From Triplophysa rosa (lineage: Eukaryota; Chordata; Actinopteri; Cypriniformes; Nemacheilidae), in assembly GCF_024868665.1 (NCBI RefSeq), contig NC_079898.1:8851200-8915199 (forward strand): a DNA stretch of 64,000 nt, read 5' to 3'. A model generated the notes under the pieces. It worked only from the letters and a program-made list of their open reading frames with translations, had not been told where the DNA came from and made no database searches. Made by a program: the position numbers and the translations under genes. Shown here piece by piece: positions 19,601 through 33,200 of the stretch. The stretch's first letter is position 1. Every line of letters starts with the position of its first letter.

Positions 19601-22566
19601 CAAATTTGACAACACAGTATTTAGTCATTTAAAAACGAATGTTTTTTAATTTCTTGAAAAACTTTGGACATACGATGTTTCGGAAGAACACCGACGATAT
19701 TTAATAGTCTTGTGGTTCTTATGTTCTCATAAATTACATACATAACATGGAATATTTGTTCTTTTTCCTCATACAATAATGCTAATTTAAACCTAAAAAC
19801 AAAAAATTCACAACCATGTCAACGTTTCTTTTTTACTTTATTCCTCAGTAGCACATTTGATCAGAGATTTCATGACTGTGCTTGATAAAAAAATATGTTA
19901 CTAACACTCTTCTGTAATTCAATTCAATTGATTTTTTTTCTATAGACGATTTCATCTTAACAACATAAACAAACGTTACTGCGCATGCTCACTTTTGTGA
20001 CCCCAACTGAACTTCCGGTACACATACACAAACAATAGAGTGCCTGCAGATTATTTCTGATGACAATCAAAAGAAACCGAGAAGAACCGTTACTTGGCTA
20101 AACTTGTCTTTCCAATATTTTGCAATATTATACCAAGCTCCACCGCTAGATGTCAATGTACCATATGGTTTGTTTAAATGTGACCGAACTACAGGACCCA
20201 TTCAACAAATTGTTTATTTCATAAAATGAACATACAACAAAATTCAACAAATCGTTTATTCAATACAATTATTATACAGTAAAATAATCATATAAATTGA
20301 TATTTACATAAATTAAATTAAATATAAATATTTATATTATTATACACTAGCCAAACACAAACCGGAAGTTAACTGGGGGTCAGATGCCAGCGTCTTACAT
20401 TTACTCTCTGACAACTGACATCAATATCATCTCTTTTCACTCCCTTTAAAATCTTTTAATAATCAAGGTTGAAAACATTGGAAACACCTGTATCATACTG
20501 TATAACACCTTATGATTTTTGAAAAATAAATCTTCGTGAATCATTGTACTCATTGAATCAAGTTAAGTTAAACCAATAACTTTGTGAAAATATACAACAA
20601 AAATAATATCTCACTGCCCCGATCTGAAAATGATTAACTTCTAATTCTTCCAGCTGAAAGTTTTTCATGCCCACATCTGCAAAAAGTCAAGAGAATTGCA
20701 TTTACAGTACCAGATAGGAGAGTATCGTGTAAGACTATATGTTGACATTCTTTTGCTATACAGTATTGCGAGTAGCACTGGAAAGCAGTTTATGACCCGT
20801 CGAGAAATACTCTCAGTTCAAATTAAAACGGTCACTTAAGATGGGATAACAAGCACAGTCCGATTATTGAGGCCTTACTGTATTTCTGGGGCCCACCTGC
20901 ACGCTCTGTGGTTTCCATTAGGGCGAACTCACTCCCCTGCACTAAAAATCTGCAAATAGATGATGTAATAAGGTCACGAGCCTGTTGAAACATTCCACTT
21001 AAATGTCTTATTTTTCAAAAGACAGGAACACTCCTATACCCCCCATAAACCTTTTTAAACTATGTGAAACACACATGAAGGTCCCAAGCAGCGCAATATC
21101 TTCCAAACAATGCTTTTCAAAGTCAGAGTACATAATAATTCAAAATGCACAGCATCAAATCTGAAGAGATAGAGGCCGTCTGAATCCAAAACCAACAAGA
21201 CACTCTAAAGATCACACGGAAGGTTCCCAAGTAAACACACATTCATCCAACTTTCTCGTATCATTGCACATCCTATCTCGCTCTGTGTGTGTGATTCCCT
21301 AGAAACTCATCTGACTTGTGATGTTCCCATGCACGACGTTCTCATGTGTCGCGCTGTTTATGACAAAGCAATGTACGGTTAATCTAGCAATCAGCCAAAA
21401 CACATCGATGACCACCTAGCAAAGCCCAAGCAACCACCAAGGACAAGTGAGACTTTCTTCAAGCTGGTTTCTATTCAAACAAAAGCAATATGTTTGTTTT
21501 ATTAGAGTTATTAGAGTTGTTCTGGATCTGTGTTGGGTCAGGAACTACAAGAAACATCAACAAAAGTGAAAAGTCAATTTAAGTTTTATGGTTGAATCAC
21601 AAAGATTTTACATGAGCTGGTGGCAACTATGCAGTCATCAGACATTACAAATCCAAGGAACTCGAGTGGCTTTTCATGATCTTCATTTGGTTTACAATTG
21701 GACAGCGTAAGGAGACCTCAGCATTGTCCAGGCCTGTTTGAGGTAATTACTCATGAACGCTTCATCTTCTAGCCCAGGGCGAGATCTCTAACCACACCAT
21801 CACCCCCTAATGCAACGTCCTCACCTGTTTTTTACCCAAACAACACAAAGAGCAGGAATGGCATCAGATGTCAGCATTGTGTCAAAAACAAAGCTATTCC
21901 ACAGATATATTTAGGCTGTAATAAACTTTAAATCTGGTTAACGTGGCAAACTGCTGTGGTGTTTTTCCCAGAACAATGGAACGCTTCATTTAGCACTGCA
22001 AAACTGGCTTTCACTCCCACATCTGAACTATAGAAAGACTGTCATTGTGGCCAAGAAAGCTGGAGTGTGTGGGTGCGTATGAATTCCATCTTTTTACACT
22101 GTACTTTAATATTGGCGAAATGTAAACTTTTGATTCATATAGTTAATGTGTAATGTCAATTGAACAAAATTGATCTTGAAGTTGAATTATAAACTTATAA
22201 GATCAACGTACAACAAACTGCGTAATGTGTAATGATCTTTCAAAGATTCATTTCTTGATGGATTCAGATTGATAGGAAACATTTTAAATATTCCTAAATC
22301 ATTTTCACACAGACCCAACAAACAGATTTAACACGCTAATCCAACAAAATCAAACAACCGCTGGAATTCGGTGTTTGTTGGGACAGTGTGAACCAGTCGT
22401 AGGTCCAGGACTTCTGAGATTTTTATTCTTAAATTTTCAGCTATGAGGAAACCAGTCAGTTAGAAAAAAACAAAGCCAACTTGGTCACAACAGACGGACG
22501 ACTATTTTTAAATTCAGTGGTTGAAGTTTGAAAGCATTGGAAGCCGTAAGAATCAAGTTAGTTGTT
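16656..22566. other. Gene-poor intergenic stretch
   Basis: Contains one fragment of the dispersed acagtaaaattacagaaa-type repeat (about 18010-18135) and the second copy of the dispersed repeat listed at 108-330. Short frames at 17276-17665 and 18424-18943 (-) have no recognisable domain, initiation context or splice structure. The block 17380-17650 is somewhat GC-richer than its surroundings and might be a conserved non-coding element or an eroded repeat. Nothing else is supported. Confidence 0.4.
19478..19725. repeat. Dispersed repeat, copy 2
   Basis: Matches 108-330 in block order: accttgtatct, ttagtcact, tttgtttgtca, gtaaatatctaaccaat, gtcatttaaaa, tttcttgaaaaac, gaagaac. This copy carries an extra short segment (aaaagtacttgtcaaatttg) absent from copy 1. 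Confidence 0.55.
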
Positions 22567-23561
22567 TTAAAAGGAACCCTGGGTATGGAGAGATGTATGG
22601 CTTAATATATTAACAATGGCATTGACTTTACAAATGTGAAATTTAAAAACAGTGTAACTGTCACAGTATTCATAAACTTTGAAAAAATATTTTTACTCGG
22701 AGGCCGCCATTTTTTTGCATCAAAATCCGTGACGTCAAATGATAGCAACCTAAACCCGTTCTCTTAACGCTACAGCGAAGCACACATGCTTTCCATATAT
22801 AACAGTAAAATATGAGACGTCAAACATAAGATCAGATATGTAAATACACAGGGACAGTAAGTGGCGGTATGTCCTCCTGACACAAGCCAGCCTGCCAGCC
22901 ATAAAAGAAGTACGCGTTCAGTAAGCATCTGTTCAAGGCAGTTAAGACTATTTAAGACATCATCCACCACCATTATCATATACTTTATGCATTATGAGAA
23001 TATACTGATAAACACAATAATAAGATGCTTGTGGTTTGGTTATTTATTCTGTATTAGAGATCACGTGAATATTAGCCCCCGTCAGCTAATGACCTTGAGA
23101 TAGAAGACAATAAGCTACTGATGTACTAAATTAACATGAGAAAGTCTAAATCTGGATAAAATGCATTTTATAATGGCTAAAAACACTGTGTGTATATTAA
23201 ATTCGAAATGATTTTGGTTATTAGTATGTATGTTTGTATTGTTTCTGACCAACAATATTAAAATGTATGAAAATACACCAAATAGCGTCTTTATTTTCTT
23301 TCTTTATTATTTTAGCAGCACCTTATATTTACTGAAGAACTGATTAGTGTGTCTGTGTTCAGTTTGGCTGCCTGTATTTGCAACCATTTTATGTCATCAA
23401 AAAAGAACATGGCGGCCTCCTTAGGTTAAGATGAGTACTACATTTAGGGTTTTTTTAAGAAATGAAAATATTTGATGTGTTTCTAACGACAAATGCCAGT
23501 AGTGTAAAGCTATTACAACGTATTAAGCCATACATCTCTCTATACCCTGGGTTCCCTTTAA
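22567..23561. mobile_element. TTAA-flanked non-autonomous DNA transposon with long inverted repeats
   Basis: Both ends carry TTAA (22567-22570 and 23558-23561), consistent with a TTAA target duplication. The ends begin aaggaaccctggg and, reversed, agggaacccaggg. The inverted similarity extends about 150-170 bp inward, including gagagatgtatggcttaata on the left (mirrored near 23520-23545) and gaggccgccat on the left (mirrored as atggcggcctc at 23410-23420). Total 995 bp including flanks. The interior shows no transposase. piggyBac- or Kolobok-type origin is inferred from the TTAA. Confidence 0.75.
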
Positions 23562-23742
23562 AACTTCCAAAAATGAAACTTTGCACAAAAGGCCTACTAG
23601 TGTGCTGGCTTTTGTCAAGCCAACATTATGAGCTGCATTCCTCAACCAATGACTTCTGAGAAGAAATTAAAGATATCCTATTCACTGGCATTTGATTGCA
23701 AAACGCTTTTTCCAACTTCTCCCACTATCTCTCCCTCTCTCC

Positions 23743-23786
<44 letters not shown>

Positions 23787-23816
23787 ACACCACGACAGCA
23801 CACCAACACACACACA

Positions 23817-23862
<46 letters not shown>

Positions 23863-23897
23863 ACACCACCACACACACACACACACACACACACACA
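23743..23897. repeat. Compound (CA)n microsatellite
   Basis: About 155 bp of almost uninterrupted CA dinucleotides with a few breaks (accacaccacgacagcac, cacagcac, ccacaccacc). Frames through it are artefacts encoding His-Thr or Cys-Val runs. Confidence 0.97.
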
Positions 23898-24251
23898 GAT
23901 TTTCCCCTCAGTCTTTCCCCTCCCTCCCTTCCTCCATGTGGAGATCCGTCCCCCCTCCTCCAGCTGCTGATGGTACTGCAGGAGGCGGCCTGTTCATTCT
24001 CCTCAGTGAGAGGACAGCACACGACTCAACCAGTCATCTCCTCTCACGTTCACTTCTGTGTTGGGCTCTATTCTGGCAATATGGTTACAACAGGATACAC
24101 CGCAAGCTGCGCACCTTTCTGGAATGATTAAACACTCCATTTAGGAGAAAGAAGATCACTCAGCACTTAGGTATGAGGTGTGCTTGAATAAACCAGAGAG
24201 GAGTTATTTTGTTCCTCTTATCACTGAAGGCTGAAGTTGAGGACGTCCAAG

Positions 24252-27200
24252 ATGAGTCTTAAGAAGAGGAAACCGAGCATGGTGTTCAGCTGGCACAAAT
24301 CCATTGGCATTCTCGCCCCGTGGAGAAAAGGTAAGCTGGTGTGTTTGGATGCATGGAGTCATGTTGCTTGTTCCAGACAGCTCTGTGTAACACCTGGATT
24401 TGCGGCACAGGTAGTCATTAGTCTGGCTGAGGTGTCGGAGGGTTTTTAGCAACCTGTAATTTGAAGTCGGCGGTGTTAGGTGCTTACTTCAACACAGACA
24501 GGATTATCTTCAAAACATTCATCAAAGCAGTCACACAGGTAGATGTGTTTAAGATTTAGTTAGGCTGATGTCTTTTAAGTGAAGTTGAGCTGATGTTAAA
24601 AGCTTCACCCAAAAATAAAAATTCTGTCATTGTTTATTCACCCTCATGTTGTTCAAAACCTGTATATGACTCTTTCTTCTGTGGAACACAAAAGAAGATA
24701 TTTTGAGAAATGTAATGGAAGTCAATGGGGGTCAATGTTGTTTGGTTACCAACATTCTTCAAAATATCTTCTTTTGTGTTCTGCAGAAGAAAGTCAGGTT
24801 TGGAATGACATGATCAAGAATTTTCGAATTTTCATTTTTGTGTGAACTAGCTCTTTATCTTCATTAAGTGTTTTTTGGATGTTATAGATCATATACAAAG
24901 CATGCAGCGAAGATTTGTTTTTATTATCAAGAAATTCACATCAGATCCCAATGAGAGGAAGTTTATGCACCATTTGTTTTGTCTTTATAGTGTAAATCAC
25001 AGCAGGGATAGTGTAACCTAGAGTTCCTTTATATCTGGTTAACATCTGACTAGAGTTTATCGTCATTTGGCAAAACCAAAATTAAAATGTAATATTAAAT
25101 TTTAACATTTCTTAGCCATTAAAACACGATTGTTGGACTACTTGTTTTCTCAGTTCGTTTCTTATGAGATGTTTGAAAGCTTTGTCTTAAGTCACTAGAG
25201 ACTCTTATTACATTGTAAACAATGTGACCACAAGTCTATCCTACTCTCTCTGCCACATACTCTTTTTTTTTTTGCTCTTAAGTGAACATTCTATTAAATA
25301 TACATTTTGTTAAAGCATATCATTCATCCATGGAAAAAAAGGACGAAAGAATAGGTTGCATTCACAGGTTCTTCTAGAACTAGAGAGTCAAAATTCAAAA
25401 GGGTAATATCTGGTTCCAATTGGAAGCTTGTAAAGCACATTATGCCAAAGGTCTTTCATATTGTTTATCTTTTATATTAACATACTGGATTAATAAGCAG
25501 GAGTGATTTTCAGGAACAGACAGTTTAGACATGAAAGGTGTTATAGTATGTGTCTCACATGAAGACAAAAGGAGGAGAGTGTTTAACAGGTGTTATCAAC
25601 TGTTCCAGCCTCAAGCGAAACCAACACGAGCAGCAGAGTGATATCACATGTGAATATTTTAGTGGTGACAGCTTCACGAGCGAAGCTCCTCGCCTCTGTT
25701 TGACTTATATTATATGTGACTCATAACTGAAACCAGGCACGGCCGCGCTGAGCTGAATTCTTCATGCGAGAAGTCACCGATGTGTGTTTCAGGTAATGTA
25801 GATTTGAAGTTTTGCTGAAGAGACATGAAGATTTTCCCATAGAAAACCACTCCTCAGTTTTAAATGTTTGTGACACTTAAGAAGGTTCTTGGCTCTCTTT
25901 TGACAATTCAGCATCTTTGTTATGACCAGCAGTAGAAAATGTTGAGGAAATCAAATCTCACAATAAGTTCAACAATTTCCGAAATTTACAATTTCATTGA
26001 AGACAGAGGAGTGAGAATGAGCCCATGGCTGGCGGGGTGAGTTTGCCTGGCCCTGAAGGCTTGACTGATGTTACTGCTCCCGCACATTCTTGTCTTATCC
26101 CAACGCTGTTAGATAATGAGAGACCGGCCCTTTCAGTTCACAATGATAATGTGCTTCTGGAAAGACTCCTCAAGGGTCAAAAGCATTGGCCTGGTGGAAG
26201 ACGACAGAGTGGAGAGAAAATGTCCTGGCACTGTGATGAGAGAGACGGGGAGGTGTGAGGCTCTAAATGTCTGCTGGCTTTGGGGATTAGGAAGAGGGGA
26301 GAAAAAGGTGTACGGCTATATTTCACACCTCATCAAACCCGACATCTGGCCTTTGTCACCTCCTTGAGCAACTGAGCCAGAAAGACTCAAGAATTTTGCC
26401 TTCATTTTTGAACACCGGTGTGTGTCCAATTGGGTTGACAGTTTTAAAAGGATAGCACACCCCAAAAAATAAAATAATTAATCTTATTTTTCTACATTTT
26501 TTGTTTGTGTTCAGATAAATGAAATATATACATCTGAAATGACATGAATGAGAATTTTCATCTTTTGGGTGAACTGGTCCTTTGAGACATTTTAATTGCC
26601 AGTTCCAAAACTGAAATGCATTTTTGGAAAAAAGTTGTGTTTTCTGAAGATATACAGTATAGTCTGTAAATTTTCCAAAAATCGAAAGTAAATATGAGGG
26701 CTGCTTGCCTTGGTTACTAAAATTGATGTCGTGTCATATACGTCCATAGCACAAGCAGTGCGAAATGAGTCATATGTTTACTGCTAACTCTTTGCCACAA
26801 TATGTGTCATTGTAATCGACTTGGAAAGCATCACTTTACTTTTAAGTAATTGAAAAACTTGAATCAATCATTTAGTGTTTAATTTAAATTTAAAGGGACA
26901 GTTCACCCAAAAATATAAATTCTCTCATCATTTACTTTGTTCTGAGAAAGATATTTGGACGAATGCTTGTAACCAAACAGTTCTTGACCACTATTGACTA
27001 CCATAGTAGGAAAATGACAATGGTAGTCAAAAGTGCCCCAGAACCGTTTGCTTTCCCACATTCTTCAAAATATCTTCTTTTGTGTTTAACAGAACAAAGA
27101 ATTTTATAAAGCAATTTGTCCTACTATGGGAGTCAATGGGGTCCAAGAACTGTTTGGTTATAAGCATTCCCCCAAATATATTCCTCTGTGTTTATCAGAA

Positions 27201-30200
27201 CAAAGAAATGTATACAGATTTGCAACAACTCAAGGGTGAATAAATGACGACAGAATTTTCATTTTTGGCTGATCATCATCTGTTTTGATGCAAATGCTTT
27301 ATTCTTGTAAGAAATTGCAATGGTGTGTTAAAACAGTCCATATATGGAAACAAGGTAGGGGTATTGGTGCATACTATATGCCCCCGGGGTCATTCAGTCT
27401 GCCCACCCAAGTGCTAACAAGGTTCTGACATTCTCCTGGCTGTAAAAATAGCAGAGGTCTGCCTGTGACCTCTCCACCCAGGAGCACAAAGACTGTGTCT
27501 GCAGTCAACAGCATGTTCTTCAGCATCCTCCAATAATATCATCAAGCATGCTATACCTACTTGCACATTACTGGAAAAGATTGTTTTCAATTATTTAGTG
27601 TTAGGATTATTAGGGGCTAAACAGAGTTTTTTTTTAAAATTTCCATATAGGCAATAGTTTCAGAGAGCTTATTATTAAAACCCCATGAAATCCAACTTTA
27701 GTGGATTTTAGGTCACATTTTGAAAGCTTTGAGGTCACAGATATGCTGGTGCACTCCTAAAACTCATTAAACATTGACAGACAGTTCTCTTTCTGGAAAA
27801 CACACCAACACATTGATAACATAGAAAATTTGCCTTCAATAAAATGCTTTCTAATGAGAACATTCCCTCCCAATGAGTTGCAATAAGTTGACGCTCATCA
27901 GTCCCTTACCATAGAAATACTGACAATTCATGTCAGTGTAACTGAGAATTTAACATTTGAAGAATTAAAGAATTTAGTGTCACTGAAGCACTCACAAATA
28001 CGGCAGCGTTCAAATGTACTAAACATGAGGGTGTGAGGACAGATGGAGTAAACATGTTCTCATCTAGTGAATTCTTCACATTTTATCCTCTCGAATGTTT
28101 CTATCAATGGCCCTTTGACAATTCTCACATTCTTGATGGCAAAACGAATAGCAGCAACATTTGGTAACAGCAGCAGACTGCAGTTCCAAGAAAGATAATT
28201 GACCAAACATGTTTGAGGTCTCACAGAAATTCTTTAAGTGACACATTTATTAGACATCACTTGAAAACATCGAGCTATAAGATCCATCTGGGACATATCA
28301 GTGTTTCTATGTACGCAGCCGTAAAAATGACGGTGGCAGGCGATACTAGAATTCTTGAATGTGAACAGAGTACTTTATCAGCTCAAAAATGTGAGACACT
28401 TGCCAGTTGCACACAGAGAAAAACATTCTCCTCTGCAGGTTGGACGTGGTTGTGGCTTCACAGGTGGGAAATGAGCAAACAAGCAAAAAGCCACATCTAA
28501 AGAGCATGTACATATACTCTTACAGTGTTGAAAGTGTCCTTTACACCTGAACTAACTCCTCATATTACAGCAAGATAAGGACTAAAACTATGTGGCTCTT
28601 GATTCCAGCCAACAGTGAACTTCTCGTTTTTATTATGAATGCATTATACTCCGCAGTATGAAAGACCTTAGCATTACTTACATTCCTGGCTGCCAGGGGC
28701 TGGCCGAGGGCTTTTTGATCTCTCTTTACAAGTAGCCACGTCTCGGGGACGTTAATTGAAAACCTTGGGGGATTTGGTTGCTGACTACTCGCTCCCTACT
28801 GAGTGGCATCAAAAATGTCCCACATTCAGCAGTTCTGTGGTCTCGGCTGGAGAGCGCCGGTGTGTGAAATAAGTTGACCCAATGGGCCGGTCTAATTGAC
28901 CTTTATAGTAAATTAGCTAAACTGGGCCTCATGCAGAACACACAGATTACTGTACACAGTAAAAAAGACGTCTGTTATTTTTTTTACAGATTGTCCATGT
29001 ATAATGTTGAAAAAACTGTAATTTTATGCTATTGTAAATGTAATTATGTAATTTTTTAAAGCGCAGTCAAAAACGTAAAATTACAGTAAGAGACTGCAAA
29101 TTTCCAAAATAAAATTAAAACTTAATTTGAATTAAAACTTAATCGTACAAGCTGTTATTTAACCGTTTATATCTGGCGACCCTAGCTGCTGGAAATTTTC
29201 ATTTTTTTTACAGGATTTGTTAAAGTTTATCTTTGAAAATATGGTAAAAAAAAATACGTAAAATTACAGTAAAAGACTGCAAATTTACAATTTTTTAAAC
29301 TTAATTTGAATTAAAACTTAATTGTACAAACTGTTATTTAACCATTTATATCTGGTGACCCTAGCTGCTGGAAAATTTCATTTTTTACAGGATTTTTTAC
29401 AGTTTATCTTTGAACATATGGTAAAAAAAACGTAAAATTACAGAAAAGAACACAAATTTACAAGAAAAACTGAAAAACGGTTATTTTACGGTTTATTTCT
29501 GGCACCCCGCTGCCAGAAAATTTTTGTAATTTTAAATAATAAAACGTTTTGTAAATGCTGGGATTTGATGGTTGTACATAACTGTCTACACTTGGGAAAG
29601 ATCTGAGGCGATTTGTTCATGAAGATCTAAGCTCGTAATAAGATCTGGAATGTTAAATGTGGAGCTAAAAAGAAAACGAGATGTAAAATTGATCAATTAG
29701 TCAGCAAAATAGAGGTAGGCTTACCAATTCCACACAGTTAAGTGACAGGTATAAAGGTTCATCCTCCCAATTGTAAAAGGAGTGAGGTGTGTAGGTACTA
29801 GCACATTCTTTTCTCAAGTAAAGCATTGTGTGTTGGAAACATCAGCGTGATTGCTCAAACACAAACACCTCACCCTGTATGTACAAACAGAGGAGCAGTC
29901 TGACATTGTGTCCTATTCAGGGTGCCACATCACAATCACAGTCAATCTGAACATGTTTGATGTTTAATACTCAACAGGTGGAGCTGGATTTAAGAACAAC
30001 AATATTTCACTGTGGAAAGAAAACCCCTAGTGACTGACAGAAGTTGTGGTCCTGGCATGGCATAAGGCAACATATAGATGGTCTCTGTCAAAATAACATA
30101 TTTGATGAAATGATTCTTTGCGGTAGAGCCAGGTGTTGTGTACACATGGGTTGTTTATGATAGCAGAGCCTGTGAGAATGGACAGGCACAAAAACACAGT

Positions 30201-33200
30201 CACTGTTTTGAATGGAAGAAACCTGGGCCAGCAGCACAGTTTGTATGACCCTACATCATTGAAATGCTATCACTGTTTTCACAGTCGCTATCCAATCTGA
30301 AAAAAACAAAGCTATCATAATAGATTCTTTCTCACAGAATATGGGTGGGCTTCAGATGGTTGCTTATTGTTCAAAGCGATACAAAAAGCAACTTGTTTTG
30401 ACCTATGAGAGAGCTGGAAACACGTGAACTTGTTATTATTTTTATAATTTTCAAGGACTCGATACCTCGGTATGTGATATCTAATTTTACATTGTATCAG
30501 TGCGACAGTTCTGGAAAACTAAAACCTAAAAGTGTTCAGAAAACTTTAAATATTTTATCAGTAAAGCATTTCCTTCCTAACACATTCAGAATGCCACAAT
30601 ACTTCCTGTGAATCATCTGTCATAATTACTCCCACCCAGATTCTCTTCACACGTCTTCCTGCCATCAAGTTAATGTTTAACATTGTTAATCACTAGACCA
30701 CCATCATAAAGAAAAAGGAGATCTGATAAAAGATGCCAACGGATGGACCATAATTACGCCCATAGTACTCCGCTTTAAAGACAACATTAAATGGGGCCAC
30801 GAACACACTATTCCTACCTGTGTTGATGTACTTCCTGTTGAAACAGGAAGTAGGGGCAGAACACATTATAAAGCCCTACTTCGCAGCTCCTATATAGCTA
30901 ATAAAAAGTCACATGAAATCAAAACTTTTTCATTGGAATTTTGCAGTGTTATAATTAATGATTAACTACTGTTTTTTTTCTTTGTCATCTATAAAATTTC
31001 CAACAGTTTAATCAATCAGAGTTATTATAATTTGGTTTTCTTTTTATACTAGTTTTATTATTATTATTATTATGAATTTCATTTTAAGCAACTTTGTTAT
31101 GTGCATTTGTCATTTTATTATTTATTTGCTTATTTGTTATATTGCTATATACAGTAAGTTACATTATTTCATTTCAGTTTTAGTTGATTTTTTCATTTTA
31201 TTAATTTTTAATTTAACAATTTTGGTGTCTCAAACATTTTTCCGTTTACTTATTTTCCATTAGGGCAACATTTTTATTTTTCATTTTCTTTAAGATTTTC
31301 AAATTATATTTAGACCAAAATGTTATTTGATTTTAACACAATTGTTTTAATAGTAAACTTATTTTAATAAATTATAACAATCCTGCAATCAATTCCATAA
31401 GAACGAAATCAGGTCATGGCCTATTTATTTTTCTCACTCCAGAGCCGTTATAGCCGTTTCACTCAGATGCACATCACAATATGGAAAACACCATCACAAC
31501 TTTTGTTGTAATACTGTGTGTGAATATAATAGATGCAAGCAGACTTGAAACAGATATGACTGACAGTTGTATAAGAATTCCAATACTAAGCAAGAAGATG
31601 TATGGCATGTGACTGAGTCCTATAATGGCATTGAGTGAATATACAGATCAAAGTTCAGAGTAGGACAGAACTATATTACTGTGCTATGAGCTCTTTGTGG
31701 ATGACTGATACTGAAGAATGCTTTATAGCCTGAGATAAGCTTTCTTCTGTCAGCACAGAGAAGCATGTCTGCATATAAGCGCTTTTAATATAATTTAAAT
31801 AATGAGAGCTTTACTATGGTAAAATGTGTTTTCACCCTCATCTCTATTACATAAGTGAGCATTCTTCACATACCAATGCTTTTAACGTAAAGATTATAAG
31901 ACTGCATGAATTACATGATATGCACAACAGCCGTGGATATTTTGCTGATTTTTCAACATTTATAGTTTTTCTCATTTTAACAGATGTAAAAAAATATATT
32001 TGGCAAATCATAACATTAAAGTCCAACATCATTCAGAAGTTGTTTTCTTTTCATTTGTTTTCCAGGTAAAGGAGACATGGTTTTAGAGAATGAGGTCGTA
32101 CTGACAAAGATGAAGTTCCTCAACAACTTCCCTGAGAAAATCCGAAATGTGGAGGATTCCATATCGGCCATCTCCATTTCAATGTCTGAGCAAGATAATA
32201 CAGAGTCTCTTCAGGTTGATGAGGTGATCTCTGTCCACAGTGCTGCTCCTGAGCCAACCATACCTGAATCAAAAACAGACTACCTTTCCACAATTTTTAC
32301 AGATTCTGATCTCCCAAGATTGTACAAATTTGAATCTGAGGACTCTGGGGTAGAGATGACTAGCGGAGCAACATCTCCATCCACCCCTACAGGTTCAGAG
32401 CAAAGCTTTGTCGTCCACAGTAGAGAGTCTTCATGTGACTATGGTAATCTAAACTCTCCTGTACCCACCAACAGTGCTCTTGAAGAGACATTGGACTCTT
32501 TGGAAACTGCACAAACTTCTTGTAAATGTGCTGAACAAGATACTTTTACCGTTCTTGAAGACATAACCGAGGATGTGAATGTTGATTTAATGGACATCAC
32601 AGCAAATTCAAAGAGGACTGAGGACAGAACCTTGAGGAACACCAGGGAAAACTGCAAGGATGACATAGAGATCACAGAAGCAGAAGAGGAAATAACAGAG
32701 ACTGCTATGGTTGAAGACACAAAGGGAACTGTAGAAGATTATGATGGAAATGCAGGACGTGAATTTCAACATCAGCCTTTGAGGAAAAGTACAACTAGTG
32801 ACAGTCTGGATGAGTACATGGAGGAATGCTGCAGGCTAAGTGAGGTCAGAACAGTTTACACATCTTTTATTGTTATTTACCTGATGTCATGTTGTTACAT
32901 CTGCTTTCATGATCAAATATGGTCAGCCTCATTGCAAACACTTAAATGTACTCAAACAGGAAGTTCATACTCATGGTCAGGGGTATTGAATTCTTTTACT
33001 GCAATAAGATGGCATTTATAGGCCACAATATTTTGTGTTTTTTAAAACACAAACAAAAACAATTATGTATATTTTTAGTATTTAAAACATATTTTTAAAT
33101 ATTTTTTACTAGAAAACAAGAAAAAAATGTTAAAAAAAGTTTTTAATGATTTGAACAAATTATAAGAATGGGTGTATTTCAAAAAACAATAAGAATGAGT

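Larger units (their letters stand above)
24331..32065 (+). other. Intron 1 of the DUF4657-like gene
   Basis: A 7.7-kb intron. It holds fold-back repeat copies (24598, 26447, 26893), the 180-bp minisatellite near 29070 and two GC-richer, non-repetitive blocks (27355-27530 and 28685-28920) listed as possible conserved elements. The frame at 26025-26258 and its overlap lack splice or homology support. The remainder is AT-rich with no gene seen. Confidence 0.6.

Noticed and set aside
23628..24131. Long frames on both strands encoding His-Thr and Cys-Val runs
   Set aside because: They are read-through of the (CA)n microsatellite; no real protein is implied.
26025..26367. Overlapping plus-strand frames in intron 1 as an alternative exon
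   Set aside because: No acceptor/donor pair gives an in-frame join to exon 1 or exon 2, and I recognise no similarity.
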